Below, piece by piece: positions 6,791-13,149 of a DNA stretch of 21,910 nt. This stretch comes from an uncultured Bacilli bacterium (GTDB lineage: Bacteria > Bacillota_I > Bacilli_A > RF39 > UBA660): NCBI GenBank assembly GCA_947632355.1, contig CANROY010000015.1:1-21910 (forward strand). Direction: 5' to 3'. The notes under the pieces were generated by a model that was given only the letters and a program-made list of their open reading frames with translations, did no database searches and was not told the DNA's origin. The position numbers and the translations under genes were made by a program. Every line of letters starts with the position of its first letter. The stretch's first letter is position 1.

Positions 6791-7169
6791 CATTAAGAAA
6801 AAAGGAATTAAACGTTTTTTTAATAGTATTAAGTTTTCTTTAGAAGGCTTATTTTATGCGTATCGTTATGAACAAAGTTTATGGTTGCATGCAATTGCGA
6901 GTATCTTTGCCATTTGTTTAGGTATTATTTTTCGTATTAAGTTATCCGAATGGGCCATTGTTTTTATTGCTCTTGGTGTAATTCTTGGTATGGAACTTAT
7001 TAATACCGCCATAGAAGCCGCCGTTGATTTAGTAACACTTGAAACCCATCCTCTTGCTAAAATTGCTAAGGATTGTGGAAGTGCAGCAAGTTTTATTATG
7101 ACTCTTGTGGCTCTTGTCATTTGTTTATTTGTATTTGGTCCTTACTTTATGAGGGTATTTGGAGTTTAA
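6768..7169 (+). CDS. dgkA: Diacylglycerol/undecaprenol kinase
   Basis: A 133-residue membrane enzyme with three transmembrane helices (about 41-57, 62-81, 107-128). The Gram-positive members mainly phosphorylate undecaprenol, feeding the lipid carrier for wall synthesis. The family motif is complete: E76 in GMELINTAIE, then D87 and AKDCGSAA (100-107). AGGAG at about 6753-6757 precedes the ATG within ybeY, so the two genes are translationally overlapped. Length is typical. Confidence 0.93.
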   Translation: MAQISRDDIKKKGIKRFFNSIKFSLEGLFYAYRYEQSLWLHAIASIFAICLGIIFRIKLSEWAIVFIALGVILGMELINTAIEAAVDLVTLETHPLAKIAKDCGSAASFIMTLVALVICLFVFGPYFMRVFGV

Positions 7170-7182
7170 GGAGTGGTGTAGT

Positions 7183-8067
7183 ATGAAAAGTGGTTTTGTA
7201 AGTATTATCGGACGACCTAACGTTGGAAAAAGTACGCTTTTAAATTCCATTGTGAATGCCAAAGTAGCGATTACGAGTGATAAAGCCCAAACAACCAGAA
7301 ATATTATTCAAGGTATTTATAATGAATTTGATACCCAAATTGTTTTTGTGGATACTCCAGGAATTCATAAACCTCAAAGTCGTTTAGGAAAGATTTTAAA
7401 TAAACAAGCCTTGTCTTTAATTCACGATGTTGATACCATTTTATTTTTAGTGGATGCCAGTCAAGATATTGGAAAAGGGGATTTATTTATTTTAGAAGCC
7501 TTAAAAAATTCAAAAGTTCCTGTCATTTTAGTCTTAAATAAAATTGATAAAATAAAATCAGAAGAAGTTCTAGGAGTCATCGACCACTATAAAGACTTAT
7601 ATCCTTTTGTGGATATTGTACCCATCAGTGCTTTAAAAAAAGACAATATCGATTTACTCATAAAATTAATTAAAAAGTATTTAAAAGATGATGTAAAATA
7701 TTTTGGTGATGATGTGGTTACTAGTAATAGTACCTATTTTATGATTAGTGAAATAGTACGTGAAAAATTACTAGATTTAACGATTGAAGAAGTTCCTCAT
7801 TGTCTAACGTGTGTTACTTCTTATTATGAAGAAAAAGAAAATGTAACCCTTGTAGGGGTTGATATCATCGTTGAACGAGATAGCATTAAAAAAATTGTCA
7901 TTGGTAAAAATGGTGAGCGATTAAAAACCGTTGGTTCTTTAGCACGTAAAGATATTGAAGAATTGCTTGGAAAACGCGTTTATTTAGACCTTTATGTAAA
8001 AACGATTAAGAAATGGCGTGATAAAGAAAGAGTCTTACACGAACTTGGTTTTAATGAAAATGAATAA
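7183..8067 (+). CDS. era: GTPase Era
   Basis: A 294-residue essential GTPase that binds the 3' end of 16S rRNA during 30S assembly. All G motifs are present: GRPNVGKS (10-17), the TTR switch (37-39), DTPG (57-60), NKID (119-122) and ISALK. A C-terminal KH domain has VIGKNGERLK. The ATG at 7183 follows AAGGAG (7169-7174). An in-frame ATG at 7159 is rejected because it would overlap dgkA and lacks a site. Lies in the conserved order dgkA-era-yqzL-recO; cdd, often between dgkA and era, is absent. Confidence 0.96.
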   Translation: MKSGFVSIIGRPNVGKSTLLNSIVNAKVAITSDKAQTTRNIIQGIYNEFDTQIVFVDTPGIHKPQSRLGKILNKQALSLIHDVDTILFLVDASQDIGKGDLFILEALKNSKVPVILVLNKIDKIKSEEVLGVIDHYKDLYPFVDIVPISALKKDNIDLLIKLIKKYLKDDVKYFGDDVVTSNSTYFMISEIVREKLLDLTIEEVPHCLTCVTSYYEEKENVTLVGVDIIVERDSIKKIVIGKNGERLKTVGSLARKDIEELLGKRVYLDLYVKTIKKWRDKERVLHELGFNENE

Positions 8068-8114
8068 AATTTAAAAAAAGTCCTCATTATAGAAGTAGAA
8101 AGAGGATTGATAAA

Positions 8115-8234
8115 ATGAAAGAAGCTTGGAACAAATTTAAGAATAGTGGCAAAGTAGAAGATTATTTAGAATATGCTAAAGCAAAAAGAAGTGAAGAAAA
8201 TGATAACAAAAGTAGAAGGGATTATCGTTCATGA
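8115..8234 (+). CDS. yqzL: YqzL-like small protein
   Basis: A 39-residue ORF with AGAGGA (8101-8106) 8 nt before the ATG. The sequence opens MKEAWNKFKNSGKVEDYLEY, matching the W-x2-F-x2-[TS]G-x(3)-YL pattern of YqzL, a tiny protein of unknown function encoded between era and recO in Bacillus. Position and motif agree. It overlaps the recO start by 35 nt in another frame, suggesting translational coupling. Its tail (from about residue 24) is lysine/arginine rich and not informative. Confidence 0.7.
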   Translation: MKEAWNKFKNSGKVEDYLEYAKAKRSEENDNKSRRDYRS

Positions 8235-8931
8235 AACCCCTTTTGGAGATAATTCCAAAATCATACAACTTTTAACCAAAGAATACGGACTAATTGGTGT
8301 CATGTGTAAAGGAGTAAAATCCCTAAAAAGTCCACTTCGGGCTTTAACCATAAAATTTACTTATGGTGTTTTTTATCTTTATTATAAAGAAAATAAGTTG
8401 TCTATTTTAAAAGATGTGGATGTCTTAGATGATTTTAAAATCATTAAAAACGATATTTTATTAATCAGTTACTTAAATTATTTAACGGAATTAACGACGC
8501 AAGTCTTTAAACAAAGTCATGAGAAGTGTTTGTATGATTATTTTCTAGCAAGTGTTAAAAAGATAAATGAAGGCTTGAATCCTTTAGTCATTACCAATAT
8601 AATTGAGTTAAAGTATTTACCTTTTTTAGGAGTAGGTTTAGAACTAGATTCCTGTATTTTATGTGGTAATAAAAGAGATATAGTAACAATTAATGCTGAT
8701 GTTGGAGGATACGTTTGTAAAAATTGCTATACCAATCAAATTTTAGTTAGTAAAAAAACGATTCAATTAATTCGCATGTACTATTATGTTGATATATCTT
8801 CTATTAGTGATTTAAAAATTAGTGAAGAAGTCATTCGAGAAATTAATTTTTTTATCAATCGTTATTATGAACGTTATACGGGATTGTTTTTAAATAGTAA
8901 AAAGTTTTTAAATAAAATGCTATCTTTGTAA
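8200..8931 (+). CDS. recO: DNA repair protein RecO
   Basis: A 243-residue recombination mediator that, with RecR, loads RecA on SSB-coated gaps. The N-terminal OB fold starts ITKVEGIIVHETPFGDNSKI, followed by a helical part. The zinc-binding CxxC pairs are C152/C155 and C173/C176, as in Bacillus-type RecO. ATG 8200 gives the standard N-terminus; an in-frame ATG at 8173 lies inside yqzL and adds nine residues with no counterpart in the family. The binding site is weak, consistent with coupling to yqzL. Last gene of the yqfC operon. Confidence 0.93.
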   Translation: MITKVEGIIVHETPFGDNSKIIQLLTKEYGLIGVMCKGVKSLKSPLRALTIKFTYGVFYLYYKENKLSILKDVDVLDDFKIIKNDILLISYLNYLTELTTQVFKQSHEKCLYDYFLASVKKINEGLNPLVITNIIELKYLPFLGVGLELDSCILCGNKRDIVTINADVGGYVCKNCYTNQILVSKKTIQLIRMYYYVDISSISDLKISEEVIREINFFINRYYERYTGLFLNSKKFLNKMLSL

Positions 8932-8941
8932 TGTTTTGGAC

Positions 8942-8970
8942 TTGCAATTCTTTTCTTTATTGCATATAAT
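8942..8970 (+). promoter_or_regulatory. Promoter of the T-box/glyRS transcript
   Basis: TTGCAA (8942-8947), 17-bp spacer, TATAAT (8965-8970), starting 11 nt after the recO stop. Predicted start about 8977. Confidence 0.85.
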
Positions 8971-8976
8971 TTAGAT

Positions 8977-9106
8977 ATACAAACGTTGATGAGTGATGGG
9001 AAAACTCGGAGTTATATAAAAAAAGAGATTCTACTAAAGAATAAGTAGGGTGGAACCGCGGAAAAAATTTTTTCGTCCCTACATTGTTCTTTAGTATTTT
9101 TAATTT
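8977..9106 (+). promoter_or_regulatory. Glycine T-box riboswitch with terminator
   Basis: The hallmark T-box AGGGTGGAACCGCGG lies at 9047-9061. The antiterminator pairs GTAGGG (9045-9050) with CCCTAC (9077-9082), and GCG with CGT (9074-9076), leaving TGGAACC as the bulge that would pair with the tRNA NCCA end. The competing terminator pairs ACTAAAGAA (9033-9041) and GTAGGG with CCCTAC and TTCTTTAGT (9087-9095), followed by ATTTTTAATTTT. The only candidate Stem I is short: GAGT/ACTC (8991-8994 with 9004-9007) below a 9-nt loop and above AAC/GTT (8982-8984 with 9011-9013). It leaves GGA (9008-9010), a glycine codon, unpaired on the 3' side as likely specifier. Uncharged tRNA-Gly would switch on the synthetase downstream. 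Confidence 0.9.
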
Positions 9107-9120
9107 TAGGAGGATGTTGT

Positions 9121-10500
9121 ATGGAAAAAATAAAAATGGATGATTTAGTCAATTACTGTAAACAATATGGTTTTATTTTTCAAGGAAGTGAAATCTATGG
9201 AGGCTTGTCTAATACTTGGGATTATGGGCCACTTGGTAGAGAAGTAAAAAATAATATCAAAAATGCTTGGTGGAAACGTTTTATTCAAGAAAATTTATAT
9301 AATTATGGGTTAGATTCAGCTATTCTTATGAATCCCGAAGTATGGGTAGCAAGCGGACATGTGGCCTCTTTTGCAGACCCCTTAATCGATTGTAAGAAAT
9401 GTAAAAGTCGTGAAAGAGCAGACAAATTAATTGAAGATTTTACGGGAGGAAGCGAAACCGGAGATGGTTGGGAGAACGAAAAACTAGAAAGTTTTATTCG
9501 TGAAAAACACATCCCTTGTCCTAAATGTGGTGCGTGTGATTTTACACCGATTCGTAAATTCAATTTATTATTTGAAACGCATCAAGGGGTTACGGAAGAT
9601 TCTAAAAGCAAAGTGTACTTACGTGGAGAAACGGCCCAAGGAATATTTGTAAACTTCCTAAACGTTCAAAGAAGTATGCGTGCGAAAGTCCCTTTTGGTA
9701 TTGGACAAATTGGTAAGAGTTTTCGTAATGAAATCACACCGGGAAACTTTATTTTTAGAACCCGTGAATTTGAACAAATGGAATTAGAATTTTTCTGTAA
9801 GCCAAATACCGATTTAGAATGGTTTGGCTATTGGAAAAATTATTGTATGGATTTCTTAAAAGATTTAGGTTTAGAAAGTGAAAATTTACGATTTAGAGAT
9901 CACGCGAAAGAAGAATTATCTTTCTATAGTAAAGCAACGACCGATATTGAGTTCTTATTCCCAATGGGTTGGGGAGAACTTTGGGGAATCGCTGATCGTA
10001 CCGATTACGATTTAAGCGTTCATATGGAACACTCTAAGAGTGATTTGAGGTACTTAGACCCCGAAACAAACGAAAAATACTTACCATTTGTCATTGAACC
10101 ATCTGTTGGAGTGGATCGTTTATTTTTAGCAGTACTCACAAATGCATACGAAAAACAAATTCTAGAAAATGGTGAGGAAAGAGAAGTCTTAAAAATTCAT
10201 CCAGCTCTTGCTGCCAATAAAGTAACGGTTTTACCACTGATTAAAAAAGTTCACGGCGAAAAAGCCGAAAGCATCTACGCGGATTTATGTAGTTCTTTTC
10301 AATGTGCTTATGATGAATCTGGTTCCATTGGAAAACGTTATAGAAGAAGTGATGCCGTTGGAACACCTTTCTGTATCACCGTTGATGATGAAACCCTAGA
10401 AAACGACATTGTTACCCTTCGCGACCGTGATACAATGGAACAAATTAAGTTGAGTGTTCGTGAAGTAAAAGACTATATTGCTACAAAAATAAAGTTTTAA
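9121..10500 (+). CDS. glyQS: Glycyl-tRNA synthetase, single-chain type
   Basis: A 459-residue class II synthetase that charges tRNA-Gly. It is the homodimeric type also found in archaea, eukaryotes, mycoplasmas and staphylococci, not the two-gene glyQ/glyS form of Bacillus. Visible: the N-terminal GSEIYGGLSNTWDYGPLG (22-39), a CxxC pair at C91/C94 and another at C133/C136 in the insert, motif 2 around SFRNEITPGNFIFRTREFEQ (200-219), motif 3 at EPSVGVDRLFLAVL (326-339), and a C-terminal anticodon-binding domain (about 365-459). AGGAGG (9108-9113) precedes the ATG. Control is by the T-box leader. Confidence 0.96.
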   Translation: MEKIKMDDLVNYCKQYGFIFQGSEIYGGLSNTWDYGPLGREVKNNIKNAWWKRFIQENLYNYGLDSAILMNPEVWVASGHVASFADPLIDCKKCKSRERADKLIEDFTGGSETGDGWENEKLESFIREKHIPCPKCGACDFTPIRKFNLLFETHQGVTEDSKSKVYLRGETAQGIFVNFLNVQRSMRAKVPFGIGQIGKSFRNEITPGNFIFRTREFEQMELEFFCKPNTDLEWFGYWKNYCMDFLKDLGLESENLRFRDHAKEELSFYSKATTDIEFLFPMGWGELWGIADRTDYDLSVHMEHSKSDLRYLDPETNEKYLPFVIEPSVGVDRLFLAVLTNAYEKQILENGEEREVLKIHPALAANKVTVLPLIKKVHGEKAESIYADLCSSFQCAYDESGSIGKRYRRSDAVGTPFCITVDDETLENDIVTLRDRDTMEQIKLSVREVKDYIATKIKF

Positions 10501-10501
10501 T

Positions 10502-10523
10502 GAACTTATAATTGAAAAAGTTC
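10502..10523 (+). terminator. Possible weak terminator after glyRS
   Basis: GAACTT (10502-10507) pairs with AAGTTC (10518-10523), but the following sequence TAATTCTTT is only moderately T-rich and it overlaps the sepF promoter. Uncertain. Confidence 0.3.
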
Positions 10524-10540
10524 TAATTCTTTGCTATGAT
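10512..10540 (+). promoter_or_regulatory. sepF promoter, extended -10
   Basis: TTGAAA (10512-10517), 17-bp spacer, then TGC directly before TATGAT (10535-10540). Confidence 0.65.
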
Positions 10541-10581
10541 TATAGTAGTAAAGTATAAAAATAAGGAGAAGAGTGAGATCT

Positions 10582-10986
10582 ATGGTTTTAAGTAAACTTA
10601 AAAAAATGTTTTCTGATGATGAAGATAACCTAATGGGTACAGAAGACGAATATTATGCAATAAGTGAAGAAGAAGCCTTAAAAGAAGCCGATAAAACAGG
10701 AAATAAAATGATTTTAATTGAACCACGTGCTTTATCAGAAAGTCAACAAATTGCTGACCACTTAAAAAATAGAAATAGTGTAGTTGTCAATTTAAAAAGA
10801 GTAACATCTGCCCAAGCAAAAAGAATCATTGACTTTTTAAGCGGTTGTGTCTATTCCATTGGTGGAAAAATGCAAAGTATAGGAATTGGTATTTATTTAT
10901 GTACACCAAAAAATGTAAACATTCAAGGTAAAATTTCTGAAGATAATGAAAAAGCCAAGAATGATGAAACTGAAATTGAATGGTAG
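10582..10986 (+). CDS. sepF: Cell division protein SepF
   Basis: A 134-residue cytoplasmic protein that tethers FtsZ to the membrane and shapes the division septum. An amphipathic N-terminal helix (MVLSKLKKMF) serves as the membrane anchor. It is followed by an acidic linker and the SepF core (about 40-120) with ILIEPRALSESQQIADHL, VVVNLKRVTSAQAKRIIDFL and the glycine-rich SIGGKMQSIGIGIYLCTP. ATG 10582 gives the canonical anchor helix; GTG 10573, 9 nt upstream in frame, is closer to the AAGGAGAAG site and cannot be ruled out. Pairs with divIVA downstream, as in the Bacillus division cluster, but ylmG and ylmH are missing. Confidence 0.92.
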   Translation: MVLSKLKKMFSDDEDNLMGTEDEYYAISEEEALKEADKTGNKMILIEPRALSESQQIADHLKNRNSVVVNLKRVTSAQAKRIIDFLSGCVYSIGGKMQSIGIGIYLCTPKNVNIQGKISEDNEKAKNDETEIEW

Positions 10987-11018
10987 TTTAAAATAAAAAA
11001 ATAGAATTGAGGTGAGGT

Positions 11019-11444
11019 ATGAAGAAGTTTAGTACAAGTTTTATGGGTTTTAACAAAGATGAAGTAAAAGATTTTGTAAAAGAATACACGATAGAATATG
11101 AAAATTTAGTCAATAAACTAAAAAATCAAGATCTTGAAATTGAAAACTTAAAGACAAGTTTAGCCAAATACCAAAACTTAGAAGATACTTTAAATAAAAC
11201 AATTCTAATTGCTGAAGATACCTCAAATCAAATTAAACGCCTTGCTCGTGAGGAAGGCAAAAATATTGTCGATGAAGCCAAGAAAAATGGTTCTCGCATT
11301 ATTAATGATGCTTTAATTCGTGCGAGTGAAATTGAACACGATGCTGAAGAATTAAAAAGAAGAGTCATTGCTTTTAAAAGAAAATTTAAACAAGCCATTG
11401 AAACGGAAATGGATGTTATTGATGAAATTGCAGACAAGTACTAG
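11019..11444 (+). CDS. divIVA: DivIVA domain protein
   Basis: A 141-residue coiled-coil protein of the DivIVA family, which gathers at curved membrane near poles and septa and directs division or wall synthesis. The N-terminus (KKFSTSFMGFNKDEVKDFV) is the lipid-binding domain, with the typical GF-N-x-DEV motif. Two coiled coils follow (about 25-70 and 80-138) with an EEGKNIVDEAK region. Shorter than Bacillus DivIVA (about 164). AGGTGAGG sits just before the ATG. Forms a unit with sepF, and the terminator at 11431 ends it. Confidence 0.88.
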   Translation: MKKFSTSFMGFNKDEVKDFVKEYTIEYENLVNKLKNQDLEIENLKTSLAKYQNLEDTLNKTILIAEDTSNQIKRLAREEGKNIVDEAKKNGSRIINDALIRASEIEHDAEELKRRVIAFKRKFKQAIETEMDVIDEIADKY

Positions 11445-11455
11445 TCTGTTTTTTT
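11431..11455 (+). terminator. Intrinsic terminator of sepF-divIVA
   Basis: CAGAC (11431-11435) pairs with GTCTG (11444-11448), followed by T residues to 11455. The upstream arm is inside the divIVA coding region. Confidence 0.75.
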
Positions 11456-11461
11456 AATAGA

Positions 11462-11470
11462 TGGTATAAT
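11462..11470 (+). promoter_or_regulatory. Extended -10 promoter for the 11494 gene
   Basis: TGGTATAAT ends at 11470, with no good -35, directly after the divIVA terminator. Confidence 0.5.
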
Positions 11471-11493
11471 TATGAATAGAAAGAGGGTTTTGT

Positions 11494-11757
11494 ATGAGCG
11501 AAGAGGATAAAAAAATTATTGGAAATCATAAACATTTATATGATGAAACAGTTGATTATGATGAAACCAATCTACCTCACGAAGTGAAAGAGTATATAGC
11601 AATATTAAAGAAATATGATGAAGAAAAAGATTGGTTAAGTTATGATTTAAAATTTGATGAATTTGAAGTGGCTCTTCGAGGAGGTTTAAGAAAACATTTG
11701 ATAACAGAATATGATTATAAAAAATTAACAGCAAAGTATGGGTGGTTATATGATTAA
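11494..11757 (+). CDS. Hypothetical acidic protein
   Basis: An 87-residue soluble protein I do not recognise. It is rich in Asp, Glu, Lys and Tyr, has no cysteine and no membrane segment, and ends KYGWLYD. AGAGGG at about 11481-11487 lies 7 nt before the ATG, and an extended -10 sits upstream, so expression is likely. Overlaps the next small gene, suggesting a two-gene unit. Small acidic/basic gene pairs can be toxin-antitoxin modules, but no motif supports that here. Confidence 0.55.
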   Translation: MSEEDKKIIGNHKHLYDETVDYDETNLPHEVKEYIAILKKYDEEKDWLSYDLKFDEFEVALRGGLRKHLITEYDYKKLTAKYGWLYD

Positions 11758-11932
11758 ATATTTTAAAAGAAAATTAAACAAGCCACTAAAAACAAAAAAG
11801 ATTACTATTAATAAGATTAAATTGGAAGAATCTTTAAAAGAAGCAGTTGAAATAGAAAAAGAATTCAAAGAGGGTAAAAGAAAAGGGTACAATAACGCAA
11901 TTGAAATGTTAAAGTCTATTTTCGACAATTGA
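11750..11932 (+). CDS. Hypothetical small basic protein
   Basis: A 60-residue lysine-rich protein starting MIKYFKRKLNKPLKTKK, predicted mostly helical in its second half (EESLKEAVEIEKEFKEGKRK). Not recognised. ATG 11750 overlaps the end of the previous gene by 8 nt; another in-frame ATG at 11738 would add four residues. No strong binding site, so translational coupling is likely. Its transcript would end at the hairpin 11979-12004. Confidence 0.5.
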   Translation: MIKYFKRKLNKPLKTKKITINKIKLEESLKEAVEIEKEFKEGKRKGYNNAIEMLKSIFDN

Positions 11933-11968
11933 TTTTAAGATAAAAGCAAATTAGCAAATTATGATGAA

Positions 11969-12031
11969 TAAATTCTTTGTGCACTTTGGTAAGTGTGCTT
12001 TTTTAATTCTTGAAACATAACTTCTTGAAAT
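11969..12031 (-). pseudogene. Relic of the sigK 3' end (direct repeat, left copy)
   Basis: These 63 nt match 13097-13160 inside the sigK 3' end with four substitutions and one single-base gap, and in the same orientation. The last 27 nt are identical (AATTCTTGAAACATAACTTC onward). Read on the minus strand it would encode ISRSYVSRI of sigma region 4.2, then a 1-nt deletion shifts the frame. The unique sequence between the copies holds the 12125-12943 gene. Best read as the displaced original 3' end of sigK, or a partial duplication. Confidence 0.8.
11979..12004 (+). terminator. Terminator of the 11494-11932 genes, built from the sigK relic
   Basis: GTGCACTT (11979-11986) pairs with AAGTGTGC (11991-11998) around TGGT, followed by six T residues. 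This is the same hairpin as in sigK at 13107-13126. Confidence 0.7.
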
Positions 12032-12066
12032 GTGTGTTTTAAATGCTTAATTTTATGAAAAATAAA

Positions 12067-12094
12067 TTGACATTTTTAATATTTTCATTATAAT
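12067..12094 (+). promoter_or_regulatory. Promoter of the 12125 gene
   Basis: Perfect TTGACA (12067-12072), 16-bp spacer, perfect TATAAT (12089-12094). Confidence 0.8.
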
Positions 12095-12124
12095 AATACT
12101 TACTTTACGAAAGGGGAATTTGAA

Positions 12125-12943
12125 ATGAGTAAAGAATTTATTGAATATCATAGTGAAACTGGAAGAATACCTTATTCAGCGTCTACCATTTGTTTTTGTC
12201 TTACAAATTATGCTAAAGATTATATAAACGAAAATCACAAAATTATTACGAATATTAACAAAAAGGTAAGAGATGCTGTATTGGTTGATGCTATCAATTA
12301 TATAGGTTCACAAGGTTGTTGCGATTTTGCTTTATATACAAGTGATTTATATAATTATCAAGAACCAAATGTAGAAGTTGACCCTCAATGTTTATTAACA
12401 ATTTTTACTAATCATATTGCATATTATATGTTTAATCAAGGAATTGTTGAGTCAGTTTTAAAAAACAATTATATGAATGAATGTACTGAACAATTTGATG
12501 CTAATGATGGCGCTATCGTTTTATTAGATTTTATTAATTATATTTCTAAAAAAAATGATTTTGATAGAACTTTTACAATAGCAGAGTTATTCAAGAAATT
12601 TAAAGTTCAAAAACATAATATCGAAATGAAAATATTAAAGGAATTTTTAGAATTAACTAGTAAATATAGTGAAAAATTAGTAAATGGTCGTAGTATTGAT
12701 GCAATATTTGATAGTATGGCCCGTGAACACAATTTAAAATATGTTGCTGATGATGGGTCTTATCATTACACTGATATAATAAGTGCTCGTGTAGGGCAAA
12801 GCCAAATGTTTTCTTGGGATGCACAAGAAGTAGATGAAGAAATTTTTGCAATGGCTTATGCTTTTGAAAAAATGAATGATAGTCAACAAATTCCAAAAAC
12901 TGAAATAATTAACAAAAAAATTCTTGAAATGAAAAAAAGATAG
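12125..12943 (+). CDS. Hypothetical accessory protein
   Basis: A 272-residue soluble protein that I do not recognise. Predicted largely helical, with cysteines C23, C25, C65 and C66 in the N-terminal part, no signal peptide and no membrane segment. The C-terminus ends in a lysine-rich helix. AAAGGGGAA (about 12110-12118) gives a strong start at 12125, and the promoter is consensus, so it should be well expressed. It is the only sizeable gene between the two copies of the sigK 3' end, which marks it as cargo of an insertion. A strong terminator follows at 12946. I see no integrase or transposase motif in it. Confidence 0.65.
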   Translation: MSKEFIEYHSETGRIPYSASTICFCLTNYAKDYINENHKIITNINKKVRDAVLVDAINYIGSQGCCDFALYTSDLYNYQEPNVEVDPQCLLTIFTNHIAYYMFNQGIVESVLKNNYMNECTEQFDANDGAIVLLDFINYISKKNDFDRTFTIAELFKKFKVQKHNIEMKILKEFLELTSKYSEKLVNGRSIDAIFDSMAREHNLKYVADDGSYHYTDIISARVGQSQMFSWDAQEVDEEIFAMAYAFEKMNDSQQIPKTEIINKKILEMKKR

Positions 12944-12945
12944 TT

Positions 12946-12983
12946 AAAAGTATATAGGCCTTTATTTATATGCTTTTATTTTT
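12946..12983 (+). terminator. Intrinsic terminator of the 12125 gene
   Basis: AAAAGTATATA (12946-12956) pairs with TATATGCTTTT (12967-12977, one G-U), followed by ATTTTT. Confidence 0.75.
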
Positions 12984-13047
12984 CTTAAATCTATTTATAG
13001 TCACACCTAATTTAATCAAAAAAAGAAATGTGAAAGGTGTAACATTT

Positions 13048-13149
13048 ATGAAATATGAAGGATTAGAATCAATTTATAAATCTTTCTTATTCTTTATAAA
13101 TTCTTTGAGCATTTTGGTAAGTGCTCTTTTTTCAATTCTTGAAACATAA
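13048..13149 (+). CDS. Possible small hydrophobic peptide antisense to sigK 3' end
   Basis: A 33-codon ORF, MKYEGLESIYKSFLFF at its start, with AAAGGTG (13034-13040) 7 nt before the ATG. The second half (about 12-31) is one hydrophobic helix. It runs into the sigK 3' end on the opposite strand, and no promoter is evident. It may be chance, since the antisense of that region is hydrophobic by composition. Confidence 0.2.
   Translation: MKYEGLESIYKSFLFFINSLSILVSALFSILET

Noticed and set aside
8040..8115. CCTC/GAGG pairing after era as a terminator
   Set aside because: Four base pairs and no T-run; the operon continues into yqzL and recO.
11961..12020. 19-codon ORF across the sigK relic
   Set aside because: No binding site, no conservation with the corresponding frame in sigK's antisense; the terminator hairpin explains the sequence.
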